Assembly: GCF_018991925.1 (NCBI RefSeq)
Contig: NW_024732415.1
Location: 3,674,613-3,738,612 of the forward strand
Source of the DNA: Homarus americanus
Lineage: Eukaryota; Arthropoda; Malacostraca; Decapoda; Nephropidae
DNA: 64,000 nucleotides
Reading direction: 5' to 3'
A program made the position numbers and the translations under genes. Below the pieces are notes generated by a model. That model was given only the letters and a program-made list of their open reading frames with translations, was not told the DNA's origin and did not search any database. Positions 1 to 11,276 of this stretch are shown in pieces (positions within the stretch are counted from its first letter, which is position 1; the number at the start of each line of letters is the position of its first letter).

Positions 1-743
1 GAAGAGCTCAATTGTCCAATAGAGAACCCACAAGTGAGCTGTATATTCTCACAGACACCAACTTGTCCAAGAGGAAGATGGGTCACATTGTAAGGCCATG
101 GCATCGTCGTGTATCTTATCTGTGGACTTTGTAACATTGCAACATTACTGTGCTGCCTCCCTCAACACCCCCCCTCACCCCCCAGCCAACACTGAAGCCT
201 GGGAGCCCGAGAGCCTGGGAGCCCTGGAGCCTGGGAGTCCTGGAGCCTTCTCAGTGTTGTACACGTGTACCTGACAGTGTTGTACACGTGTGGTACAACA
301 CACCTGCTGACGTCCACACATTCCTACGCACTAACGGGTAGGGAAGTTAGCAGTGATGTTAACGTGTCCTATACACGAGTCATGTTGAGAGAGAGTAAGC
401 GAGTGTGTGGGATAGCGAGGGAGAGAGAGAGAGAGAGAGAAAGGTTGAGGAAGAGAGGGGGAGAGTAAGGAGGAGAATAGTGACAAGGACAAAGAGAGAA
501 TGAAAGAAGGGAAAGCGGGGTGTACAGAGAGAGAGAGAGCAAGGCAGAAAGAGAGAGAGAGGGAGAAAGAGAAAGAGAGAAAAAAGAGATAAGGGATTGA
601 AGGAGACGGATAAGAGAAAGAAACGGAGAAATAGATTAAAAGAGAAAGGAAAAGACAGAGGAAACACACTGACAGACAGACAGATTAACACGTATTTTAT
701 TTTTGTTGATAAATATTGAGTTTAGAACCAACTTTACAACACC

Positions 744-780
<37 letters not shown>

Positions 781-2132
781 CCGATAAATCAATAAAATCC
801 ATCGAGGCCGGAAAGTGTAGAGGCGGTCGCAGCTGTGTCACTAAGATAACTCCTGGCAGTACACAATACACTCTCCTGCCATCACTCCCTCCTCTCTGAA
901 CCAGATACACAGATACACACACACAGACACACACTGCGAACCATCAGTTACCCACTCCCGACTCACGAGAGGAAAAAAAAATGAGAAACGGAAAAAAAAT
1001 CATGTTTCTATTCACATCTTATTCCTCTCGATGTGTTTTTGTTTATGAATCGCTTGCCTCAGTACAGCGGTAAGCACAGTATCGTCGTTGATTCCTTGAC
1101 TCTGAAAATCTGTGGGAGTGTTGACTACTGATGGTGATGGGTGGGGAAGATCTCCTCGTTTACAATTCTTGATTTTATGTCTTTGTTTTGACTGTGTCGG
1201 GTCATTGTCCTGGAGGAGAGGGGCGCCTCTAGTGAACCACCAACACCATATTTTTCCTCTTTTTCCCGATGTTAACGCAGTTCATTTGTTTCATACTCGT
1301 GTTTGTGTTTTGTTGCAGATCACGATTCATTACAATACCTTTCTATCTGCCTTCCATTGTGTGACCTTCCCACTAGAGTCATTTGCCTTTAGGTAAGATA
1401 AATTATGTGTTACAATTACTGTCTTCTGTTCCTTTGATGCAGGATAGAAGTGTTGTACCCGAATTTTATCCTGAGTTAAAACATGAATTACTATTAAAAC
1501 TCGTGAGGAAGTTAACGTGATGTTATTTTCTGTTTGTAGTTACTGATGCAGACAACATTAATGACTGTACTATGTGTCACGTGTATGGGTGATTCTGACC
1601 TTATCTTGTGTTGCATCTTTTACGTTTAACCTCATTTGACTTTGCCTCCACTCTGCTGTAAGAGGAATATTTCTACCAAGTGTTTAGAATTGGAAAAAAA
1701 GTCGTGGGGAAATTAAGTCACTGTCTGAAACAAAGATAATATAAAGAATTGCAACTGGTACTTTTTTACATGCCACGTAGATACTGATAGTACACCCTCG
1801 TACACTACACCTCCACACAGTACACAAACACCCCTCTCACTCACTCTACCCTGGGGCAAGATACAACGGTGAAGGTACTCTCTCCCTCCCCCATACGGTG
1901 CATATATACTGTACAATACACCACACAGTACACAGTATACACCCATCCCACCATCCTTACACTCACACACACCATCCTGGTTCACTCGCTCACGCTCCTG
2001 TCAGCCATCGGTCACACACTATCGGCAGGTGTCCACCCTTGACCGCCTCCACCTGAACGTTGGTCGTTGTCTGTGGCGTCAGTGCCGTGTCTGTGTACAC
2101 GTATGTATGTATGTCGGGAGATTACTCGTAGC

Positions 2133-2256
2133 ACATGAAGATTACACACCCTAGTTTATTTCAACATTAACCACCCCAGCACTAACCTAACCCCAGGCAA
2201 CGTTAGAGTGGTTAATCTTTAGGTGAAATAAACTGGGGTGTCTAGTCTTCAGTTGA
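2133..2256. repeat. Short hairpin-like inverted repeat (MITE-like)
   Basis: A left arm beginning TGAAGATTACACACCC and a right arm ending GGGGTGTCTAGTCTTCA are imperfectly inverted over about 35 bp. The shared cores are AGTTTATTTCA and ATTAACCAC, around a ~45-bp middle that contains CCTAACC. A related GGTTAATCTTTAGG stretch occurs near 23250. No coding capacity is seen. Confidence 0.45.
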
Positions 2257-3189
2257 TCCGATTATTCGATATATAAATACGGGTCACAAAAATTATCGTT
2301 ATTGGGGTCGATGTGGATCTAATTATCTGGTAACATTTTCGTACAGAGAACCGTTAGAATTTCAAAATGACTAGTAATTTAAGTTGTATTCTTGACGATA
2401 TGTTACAAATATATATGTTGTGTGTACTTGTCAGGAAGGCATACCAACATATGACGATGCACTGGAAAATATATCAAAGACTTTAGTCCAGTGTTTCAAA
2501 TAGTAAAGACGGAGAAGGTAATGATAATGTTTTAGGGAACGTGGACGTATTATAACTGGAGAACGGTAAGAGCTACAGTGGTGATATCTGACGAGGATGT
2601 TCACCAGGATAACTCTTGATCACCGCCAGGATAACTCTTGGTCACCACCAGAACAACTTTTGATCACCTCGATAAGGTATAAGGTAATAAGAATGTCAAC
2701 AAAAATATCATTCACCTTTGACGAAAAAAAAGATCAAAAAATTTATCATTAAAAAAACGTAGCAGCTCCATTGTTTTCAAACGCTTCTCTCTTTTCTTTA
2801 CACGTTGAACAAGCTCAGTTCCCTTGACCTGACGAAAACAAAAATCTTTTAAATAAATTATATACTTTTTGTTTACGAAATATCCATCAAATTGTGTTAC
2901 GTAAACCCATAAGGTTTAATTAGGGTATTCTAAAACGTTTTTTAGCCAGAACATTATAGTATTCTGAATCATTATTACTACAAGTTATTACCTTAATAAC
3001 GCCGCAAAATTCATTTCCTACTAAGGCCGGCGAGGCTAAAGTCAGTAAAGGCGTTGTTCTTGTTATATCAGAGGAGCACTATCAACCAAAATGATGTAGG
3101 CGGGATAGCACTATCTTCAGCGGCATCGTTTATCAAAATGCCCCTTACGGTAGTGATTCATCTCCTAGGCTGAGGAAGATGAGTAGGGC

Positions 3190-3245
<56 letters not shown>
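3190..3245. repeat. (TC)n microsatellite
   Basis: An almost perfect dinucleotide tract of about 56 bp. It is one of several TC/GA tracts in the window; others lie near 421-440, 747-777 and 60172-60189. Confidence 0.95.
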
Positions 3246-3247
<2 letters not shown>

Positions 3248-3766
3248 TCTCTCGTGTACCAGATATAGTGAACCTGACGCTGAAAATTTTTACTTTATTC
3301 CGAAAATTACATCCTGAAATACAGGTAATACAGTGACGTATACGGTACTTATAGAGGCAAGTCTTAAGACACACTGAACACTTATTAAGTCACCTTAGAA
3401 AACATACTTAGAGATATAATGGTCTGTGGAGATACTATGTCCACTTGTGGTCAAAATTCCCTGAACACTCGGAGTCGGTCACAAGAGAGGTCGTTTACAG
3501 ATCAAGATTTGAAGTCGCGAAAATGTAACAAGTTTCGTTTTTTTATGTGTTTTTTTTAGATGTTTGTTTATATACTGTATATGTTAACAATGGTGGCACT
3601 GTACATGTTAACAATTATGGCACTGCATGTTAACAATTATGGCACTGTATATGTTAAAAAAGTACAGTAACTGGTGCATCAAGAATATCATCTATAAACG
3701 CACATTTTCTTCACAACAGCTGACAGTCGTATCTAATCAGCTGATCTAGGGCGTCCTACTTCCCGG

Positions 3767-3874
3767 ATGAAAACAATGTCGGCAGCTGAGCACTACTACT
3801 GGGAACACTTCCCCTACATCATTGCAGCTGGTGGTCTCCTCTGCAGTAGTTCCTCAGAGCGTCTTGTTGCCTAA
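3767..3874 (+). CDS. Possible small ORF or upstream exon, 35 codons
   Basis: An ATG-to-TAA frame of 35 codons begins MKTMSAAEHYYWEHFPYIIA. It has aromatic and small residues unlike the low-complexity frames around it. It lies 1.3 kb upstream of the first coding exon of the PPxY membrane-protein gene, on the same strand, so it could be an upstream ORF, an alternative first exon (a possible GT donor follows GCAGCTG near 3834) or chance. No family is recognised. Confidence 0.2.
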   Translation: MKTMSAAEHYYWEHFPYIIAAGGLLCSSSSERLVA

Positions 3875-3981
3875 GTGATGTCTTCTGTGCCACTGTCTGC
3901 CTGAACACGGGTATTCCACAGTACTGATAAGGTAGTTAAATCGGGTTTATCATATAGAAAATAGTAATTCCCATTTGTTTA

Positions 3982-3982
<1 letters not shown>

Positions 3983-4014
<32 letters not shown>
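3983..4014. repeat. (GT)n microsatellite
   Basis: A perfect GT run of about 32 bp in AT-rich sequence. A similar run lies in intron 3 of the PPxY gene near 10340-10371. Confidence 0.9.
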
Positions 4015-4018
<4 letters not shown>

Positions 4019-5179
4019 AGAGGGTATACACGTGCTATGGGTAATACTTGGTACTTTATATGGGCATCAGTGGGTACTCTCGTCACGTCATGTAAACACT
4101 CCTTGAGGAAACCTCCCTAAAACGAACCTTCGTAGTGAGTTGCATGGACTAGCCTTACCGAGCAGCCTGGAAGATAACTTTTCACCAAAATACTTGAGGA
4201 CACCCAACCAGAACGCCAAGCCGAGGTGCATAAACTGTGATCCTACCTGTCAAGTCGACCTGTTGTTGTGTTTGCAATCAGATGGGACCTAGTTATAATA
4301 AATACCAAATTAATGTAAACTAATCATAAGGTTTTGGAGACCTGTAGGATGGCATTTCACAACTAGTAGAACTTAATAGGACAAGACCCCACTAGAACTG
4401 TAAACCCATTCCTTATGTAGGTTAAAATAGGCTTGACTCTAGGCCATCAACCTAACCTATAACCACTAAGACTGCCGCCCATTAGGACAATAACGGAAGC
4501 CCATTTGAACTAGTATCATTAGTACAGTGGCCATTAGACCAGTCACAGGATAAATATGAAAGATAAGTGAGATGAGCAAGAGACGTCTAACTGTGATGAA
4601 CAGATAAAGAGTATCTTTGTCGGTCATCAAGGAGATAGTCTGTGATAACGTATGTCTCGCCTTATAGTGTTGACCTTAGTTTATGGAAATAGTAAATAAA
4701 GAAGCATTGGCTGTGAGGATTTAGAGTGACAGTATATAATGACAGGTTAAATGGGACACAGTGCTAGCAACCCTTAGTTCTAATAGGTCCTGTCTAGCTT
4801 CATTTAACCTAATCAGTAGACTTGGAAACCAGTCTAAATAAAGCCCAAGTCTAGTAGGGCCCAAGTTGTAATCAATCCCAGTCCTTATGGTCACTTTGTA
4901 TAAGGTTTGGACTTAATAAGGTCAGGAGTCTAATGGGAATGTGGACCATTAGGATAAAGAATTATCTGATATGTAGCCATGGGATGTAAGTTATTATAAA
5001 GAGTAATGGGAACAGTAAAAATAATGAAATGATTGAAAATTTTGAAATAGAAAAGAGAAATGATTCTTGTGTGTGTCCCTGAGGTAGAGGCAACGAGTAG
5101 CGTTGAGGAACTTGATTGTTACTGAAGCGGATATTGTAACTCAACTTTACTTTGTGCCAACAGTGTCTTCACCGCCACC

Positions 5180-8100
5180 ATGATGCAAGACTTGGGCACT
5201 AATGAACAACCTTATCAACTGCAGGTGAGTGTATATTGATGTAACAATTACCCCGTCCTAGGCTTTAACCTACGTCACGCCTATACCATCGCGCTACGAA
5301 CGATACTTGTGAGCTGGGGCAAAATATTTTATCCTCTTCGCCACTAATCGATCTGTTAGCCACTTACCCGGTCAGGCACGTCTCTGTTACAACCTGCTGG
5401 TAAGTACTGGGCGTGTAATGGTCCAGAATTTACCTGAACCTGCTCTAGTGTTGATCAAGTCTGTTCTTAAAAGAGCTCACACTCGGTGCCGTCACAACAC
5501 TCTCTGGCAGATTGTTCCAAGAGTTCACATTTCTCACTCCAAAATAGTTACCTTTGACAATTTTCCGTATTTATGGCTTCTTTAATCTGAGATTGTGATC
5601 TCTAGTGTGGAGAGCATCTGCTAGCTCCAGGCGTGAACACTGACTGAATAATATCTTCTTAAGTGCTTATAAATTTCCATTAAGTCACCCCCAACCCGTC
5701 CTTAGTATAATTTAGGCAACTGCGGGCGTTCTAATCTCTTTCGATACTTGAGGTACTAGAATGCAGGCACCTGTCTGGTGGCTCTCTTTTGAACGTTCTC
5801 AACCAACTGACAGTCTCGAGCATTTCTTGGGGACCAGACGGGGTGGGGTGACAGTACTACAAAAGGGGAAGCACCTCACTTCTGGGGAGCTTTAGGAGGA
5901 AAGGACTGTCTTGTTATGTGAACGCCCTTATAAGTCCTAGTAATTTATTTACTTAACTTCCCTTCTTCTGTCGATGGTCCGAGAACTTCAGCTCGACGTC
6001 AACTTCCACACCCAGATCCTTTTCAAAATTGGTTTGTTATTTATTTTCTTCGTCACGTTAGCACGTTAGCACCCTTTTGCGTTTCGTAATGTTAAATCTT
6101 AGCACCCACTCCTCTGAACACTGCTGAAGCCGTAAGAGATCGTCCTGTAGTGCTTCACAGCCCAATTGATTCTTAATTTCCCTGAATAAATTAGCATCGT
6201 CCACAAACATTTGTATGGAGGAATATATAATGTTTGCATCTGGCACATCATTCAAGAAACATACAATAACATCGGTCCCAGCACAGTGCCCAGCGGCACC
6301 CTATTTCTCACGGATACACATGACGATTTCGTACCATTAATCACCACCATCTGCTTGCGATCTTCAAAGTTGTAATTTTACCTCGCCAGGTCGTTCTCCC
6401 ACATTCCGTACACTTCCAGTTTAATTTTTAGCCTTCCATGGGATACGCTATCGAATGTCTTGGCAAAGTGTAGGTATAAGTTATCAATATTTCCACCATA
6501 CTCCAGAGCCTGTGTCCACAAATCCAGCATCTTAAGTAATTCTTCCCGTTCATCTTTTGTCGCGACCCACGTCTTGAAATTTTGAAATTTGTTCTTAACT
6601 GTCATTTGCAGCATAGTTCATGTTTAACGGTCTCCCACGTGCCCTGGAATCAACGGGCATGGTGTTGGGTATGTTACTTCATCAAATAGTACACTATACT
6701 GTCAGTGGTATTCAGGGTAGTATCCATGTTCTTATTTTTCAGCAAGCCAGGCCAGTCAGTACTATTTATTTCCTCTCTCGTCCAACCATCCATCCATCCA
6801 TCCATTCATTACAACATTTGAACCTTAGCTTGCTCTCGTACCAAGAGTTAAATCTGAAAGACAATATTACGTCAGGTGTTGCAGATATCTTCAAATCCTG
6901 GACGGCGGAACTGTAATATTTATAACCTCGTAAATGCATATACATTTGTAATGTGCATCATAAATTTAAAATACTGTTACGCCGTCTCTTAATTTACTTT
7001 AATATCCAGGTTCTAGGCGTAACCAAACAAAAAAAATTGAAGTAAATCAAAAGGGAATAAAAATAAATAAAGTAAACCTTTAAGAATTTAATTTAATTAA
7101 ATACTAACACAATAGAGAGCCTCGTAGGCTGTCACAACAAATTGATTCACTATCGAAACTTTTAAGACACAAATGATACTAAAACATCGAAACCTCAAAA
7201 GAACTGCTGAAACATATAGAATAAAAATAAAGCACTGGATCACGTTAACACTGCATAAACATATAAATAACTAACACTGAAATTAACTATCGTGAAACAA
7301 CACTGAATTACTTAAATGTAACCAAGCAAGCACTGATGGACACATAAGAGACATGAATAGGTACTCACATAGATATACCACATTGGTGGCGACAGGAACA
7401 ACACAGAAATAAAATTAAGTATAAGTAACAGGTGACGGGTGTCACTCAAAAGAACGTGGACTGAATGACAGGAGGACTGGACTGCACTCCGTCTGCTGGT
7501 GGGTACTACTGTATATATAAAGTCGGCTCCCGCCAGTGCGACACGCCGGTGAAACATGGGTCGTTTAACGATGCAGATGGTCGTTAGAGAAACAAAGAAT
7601 GCTTGTTACAATACTAAATGAAGAAATAAGATGGGCTTGAACAAATAATGACAGTTAAAACCTTAACAGCATTGGGTAAGGTGACTAGAATATATAATAG
7701 TATATATAACACATCATTTCAGGAATAATATGGAACAACATTGAAGCATGTAATAAGAAATAATAGAAATATACGACACGGTCGTAACAATACTAAAAGA
7801 GATATTGAACCATGATGAATTGCAGTTCCTCGTGCATAAAATCTATTTGAGAAAGTTACGCCTCCAACTCATTTACAGAGAATATTTACACTGTTTTGTA
7901 GAGAAAACGTATCCAAGTGTTTGGATAGTAAACATTTATATTCTTAAATAATGGTAATGATTCCTGGGTTTCGGGTAGCGGTTAATTAAATACATAACGG
8001 TATCGAATGTCTTTTAACAAGTATAATACTATTAAGCTTCTTAGAGATGTGATATAACCAATATTCTGGGGACATATATCCAGGATGAGTTATTAGTATA

Positions 8101-10337
8101 ATACTGTAGTGTTAAGTTATTAGTAGGTAATTGTAGGTAATGGACCCTGATTGTTATTCACGATCAATAGCAACAAGGAAATTCCATAATATGCTGCAGT
8201 GTCACTACACTACCACAAAGTATTGTCTCTAGTACATTCAGGTGTGGGAGCCGGGGACCCCCAGAGTGTCGGGTCCTTTATACTGTACCTCGCTTTGTCG
8301 GGCCCATCGCTTCAGGAGTCTAACAAGCCGATCAATAGCGAAGAGGATAAAAGTGTTAATGAGAGCAAAATTAAAAAGGGGTGAAACTGAATTATAATGT
8401 AAAACTACGAACTGAATTTATTTTACGAATGTATTGAATTTGATCTCTGGTATGATTGTATACCCCTGCACAGTTGTCTTGTTTTATTTACCTAGCATGA
8501 TACACAACAAATAACAATAAGTGACATAACAGTACTATGATTTGTTAATCCAAATTAACATATTTATAAAATTCCTGGTTTGCTTGTCGTTCCACAAATA
8601 TTACTACCAAAAAGTGGAAGTCCACATTTTTAACAGCCCACACTCCTCTTTCTTCCACTATCATCATCATTTACGCCCGCTCAATAATTTTAAGTTATGG
8701 AAATGCCGGTTTGAGGAGACACCTTTCTTGTCAGATCCAAACACCTCGACCCTCCAGAGACTACTGCCCCATGATGTGCTACTACTCACGCTCTCATTGC
8801 ATTGCATTGCAGATCGTAACCATCGCCACCACTATGTTCTACTCTTTTATGCTGGTGCTCGCAGGCTGTGTGGTGCTCATCACCCTCAAGTTACCTATAG
8901 TGGCTTACTCCTGCTTCGTCATAAGCGGTAAGTAGCTTGTCTTCATCTTCTTCTTTGGTTTGTACTTTTTTATAATCTGTGATTTGTCTAATTACGTTGG
9001 TTAGTGTTGTGTGTATAATTTACTTTATTCTCTTCACCACTGGTCGGCCTGTTAGCCGCTTGGGCGGTCGGTCACGTTTCTGTTACGCACCGTTGACAAG
9101 TATTGGCCATGTACTGGTTCAAGAATGTTCTGAACCTGCTCCAGTGTTTGTCAAGTCTGATCTTGAATGAGCTCACACTCGGTGCCGTCACAGCACTCTC
9201 TGGCAGGTTAATCCAAGGGTTCACAACTCTCGCTCCAAAAAAGTTTGCCTGGACAATTTTTTTTTACGCGTTACTTCTTTAACCTGAGGCTGCGACCTAG
9301 TGGGGCGGGCATCCGTTAGTTCTAAAAATGAGCATTCGATTAAGCAATGTCCTCTGGGGTGCTTATAAACCTATTAAATCACCTCTTGCCTGGCTTCAGT
9401 ATAAGTAAGGCAACTACAGATGTTCTATCTCTCTGGATACCTATAAGGTGCCGGAGTACAGGCACCTGTCTGGTGGCCCTCTTTTGTACGTTCTCTACAA
9501 ACTAATATTATGGACAAGGTGAACAAGAAGTGGACATAGATGCATTAGTGCGGGATTGGTCCTTGGCCCAACAACCTAGTAATAGTAAGATGTTTGTATT
9601 TAAATAACCTCCTAGCGTGTCTAAATTCTGTAAGTGTTTTATTTTGTTTTTTTATGTTCGTTTACCACTTCACCTTCATTATCTTATCTTCTGTATTTGT
9701 GCCTCACCATCATCGACCTGTTGTGTCATAGCGAGGTTTGTGTACAATATACCGTAGTGTAGAATCCTTGGTGATAGTTATCTTGTGTGTGTGTTAGAGA
9801 ACGTATTGTTTAATGCTTACTGTTTTTAATTTGTATATTTTGAAAGACTTTTAAGAACTGTTTTGAGCAAATGGAGAAAGTACATAGATGTTCTGTGATG
9901 GATAACTGACATGGCGGTTCAATTGTTTAATAAGTTTCATTCATAAGAGATATAACAGAGCCACTTGTCCTCATGTTGTCTTCACTGTGGTCCGGCCCCA
10001 GGCATCGCCATGCTGCTGTGTGTGATGTTCATCGTTTGTGTGCGTCGCCACCACCAAGATAAAAAAGTCTACAACCGGCAGGACCCTCCCCCCACCTACA
10101 GGGACTCCTGGGGCCACGTCTACTACTCCAAGTAAGTGTAAAGTAATTGGCCCACAATTCTAACAGCCTCAGCTTAACCTAACCTAACCCTAATCCTAAC
10201 CTAACTACTTAATTACTTTTCTAACGCTAATTACTCGCTGCCTATGGTTTTTCAGAGTGTTATTATGGATGTATTTAAGAGCATTGCTAGACTTCACCTA
10301 ATTTACAGCTTCCAATAATCTTATGTGATATGTATAG

Positions 10338-10383
<46 letters not shown>

Positions 10384-11276
10384 GTGTGAATGTTTAATGT
10401 TTACTGTGTTTAATTTATAGGTTTAATATGTTTGTTAATTTTGTTGTGTTTTTTCTTTTGTTTATTTTTGCCTTTTATTTTACAAAATATAATTGACTGT
10501 TTTTTTTCTTAATTCACCTGGAAATGAACTTGACTAGGTGAACTGTGAGAGGATAATGGGAATGAACTGAGAGTAATCACTGGACTTACAGGGTCGTTAT
10601 ATGTGAATTGGCTTGTCCATTAAAGGCAGTTTTGCTCTCTCTCTCTCTTTTAAATGAATTACTAACATACCTAACAATAAACTATTATCTCTCCAGGTTG
10701 GCTACTGATCTTACCGACCAGGCAAAGGACATCGCAGTACCTATCCCCAGTCCTCCCTCCACTCTCGCCCCGTCCTTCTATCCCTCTTCCATCCTTACCG
10801 CGCCCTCTGGTCGATCATCCACCCACACCACCTCTCCCCGTCCACTCTCCACCCCCACTACGCCCTCCTGTCCATCCTCCACCCTTTCTATTCTTCCCTT
10901 TCCATTTGCCAACCCCTCAACACTCCCCTGCCCAACTTCTACCCTCACCACGCCCACAACAACGCCCCTCCAGTACCCGTTACCATACAGTCTCCGCAAA
11001 ACAGGGAGATGTCCACCTCCACCACAAGTAGACACCGGGGGTCACGACACACCGTCACCTCCATCTTCATCGATCACAAGACGTCACGACACAACTTCAT
11101 CACCATGTACACCTGTCACAAAGCGTCACTTAAAACCTTTACCACCTTATCCACCCACCATAATGTCAACAGATTGGACAGAAGACCCACCACCACCGAG
11201 TTACCAGGACGTACTGAAGACCTTGGGGGTCGCCTCGCTCAGTATGATCAAGAAGGACCTCAGTCTTGATGTATGA
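5180..11276 (+). CDS. Two-pass membrane protein with proline-rich PPxY tail (4 coding exons)
   Basis: Proposed coding exons are 5180-5224, 8813-8927, 10002-10131 and 10697-11276, all with GT-AG borders and matching phases (0, 1, 2), giving about 289 residues. The start ATG sits in a textbook Kozak context (GCCACCATG). Residues about 19-40 and 44-67 are hydrophobic and separated by only a few residues, suggesting a membrane hairpin. A basic RRHH follows, so both ends are probably cytoplasmic. The tail of about 220 residues is rich in Pro, Ser and Thr. It carries two PPxY motifs, PPTY ending at residue 86 and PPSY ending at residue 266, both in a D-P-P-P context. PPxY motifs generally bind WW domains such as those of Nedd4-family ubiquitin ligases, so a role as a membrane adaptor is inferred. 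The layout is loosely like TMEM51, but no family assignment is claimed. Introns 1 and 2 hold antisense LINE fragments. Exon 1 is the least certain because it encodes only 15 residues. Confidence 0.72.
5290..6615 (-). mobile_element. 5'-truncated non-LTR retrotransposon (LINE) with reverse-transcriptase remnant
   Basis: Read on the minus strand, the frame at 6614-6378 contains RT motif AKTFDSVSHGRL (normally A-F-D-x-V-x-H). The frame at 6255-6058 contains the catalytic-box variant FVDDAN followed by EALQDDLLRLQQCSEEW. Near 5450-5530 the conserved C-terminal stretch WNNLPESVVTAPSVSSFK can be read. Frames are broken by stops and shifts, so it is dead. The clade is not resolved (CR1/Jockey-like). 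It sits antisense in intron 1 of the PPxY membrane-protein gene. Confidence 0.8.
6616..8812. other. Rest of intron 1, nothing recognised
   Basis: AT-rich intronic sequence with a short (CATC)n tract near 6785-6806. No coding exon, RNA gene or recognisable transposon was seen. A more GC-rich patch around 7440-7560 could be part of an unidentified repeat. Confidence 0.5.
9018..9510 (-). mobile_element. Second, shorter LINE 3' fragment of the same family
   Basis: The stretch parallels the 3' part of the fragment at 5290-6060. Both carry the complement of the WN-LPESVVTAPSV coding stretch (GAGCTCACACTCGGTGCCGTCACA on the plus strand, split here by substitutions elsewhere) and the conserved CAGGCACCTGTCTGGTGGC segment near 9460. 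It is more strongly 5'-truncated and lies in intron 2 of the PPxY gene in the same orientation as the first copy. Confidence 0.7.
10168..10203. repeat. Interstitial telomere-like CCTAA repeats
   Basis: Degenerate CCTAA units (complement of TTAGG, the arthropod telomere repeat) in intron 3 of the PPxY gene. Confidence 0.55.

Larger units (their letters stand above)
1..3766. other. Non-coding stretch with GA/TC microsatellites
   Basis: No gene is recognised. The stretch holds purine-rich GA tracts (about 408-660), a TC run at about 747-777 and a long TC run at about 3190-3245. It also has a short hairpin-like repeat near 2133-2256. The open frames here are low-complexity translations of these tracts and are not believed. 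Confidence 0.6.

Noticed and set aside
331..691. Minus-strand Ser/Leu/Phe-rich frames near the window start
   Set aside because: They are translations of a GA/TC purine-pyrimidine tract, with two frames open in parallel and no conserved feature.
10778..11269. Alternative frames overlapping the last exon of the PPxY gene (both strands)
   Set aside because: They arise from the low-complexity proline-coding sequence. The chosen frame is the one that joins in phase and ends with PPxY.
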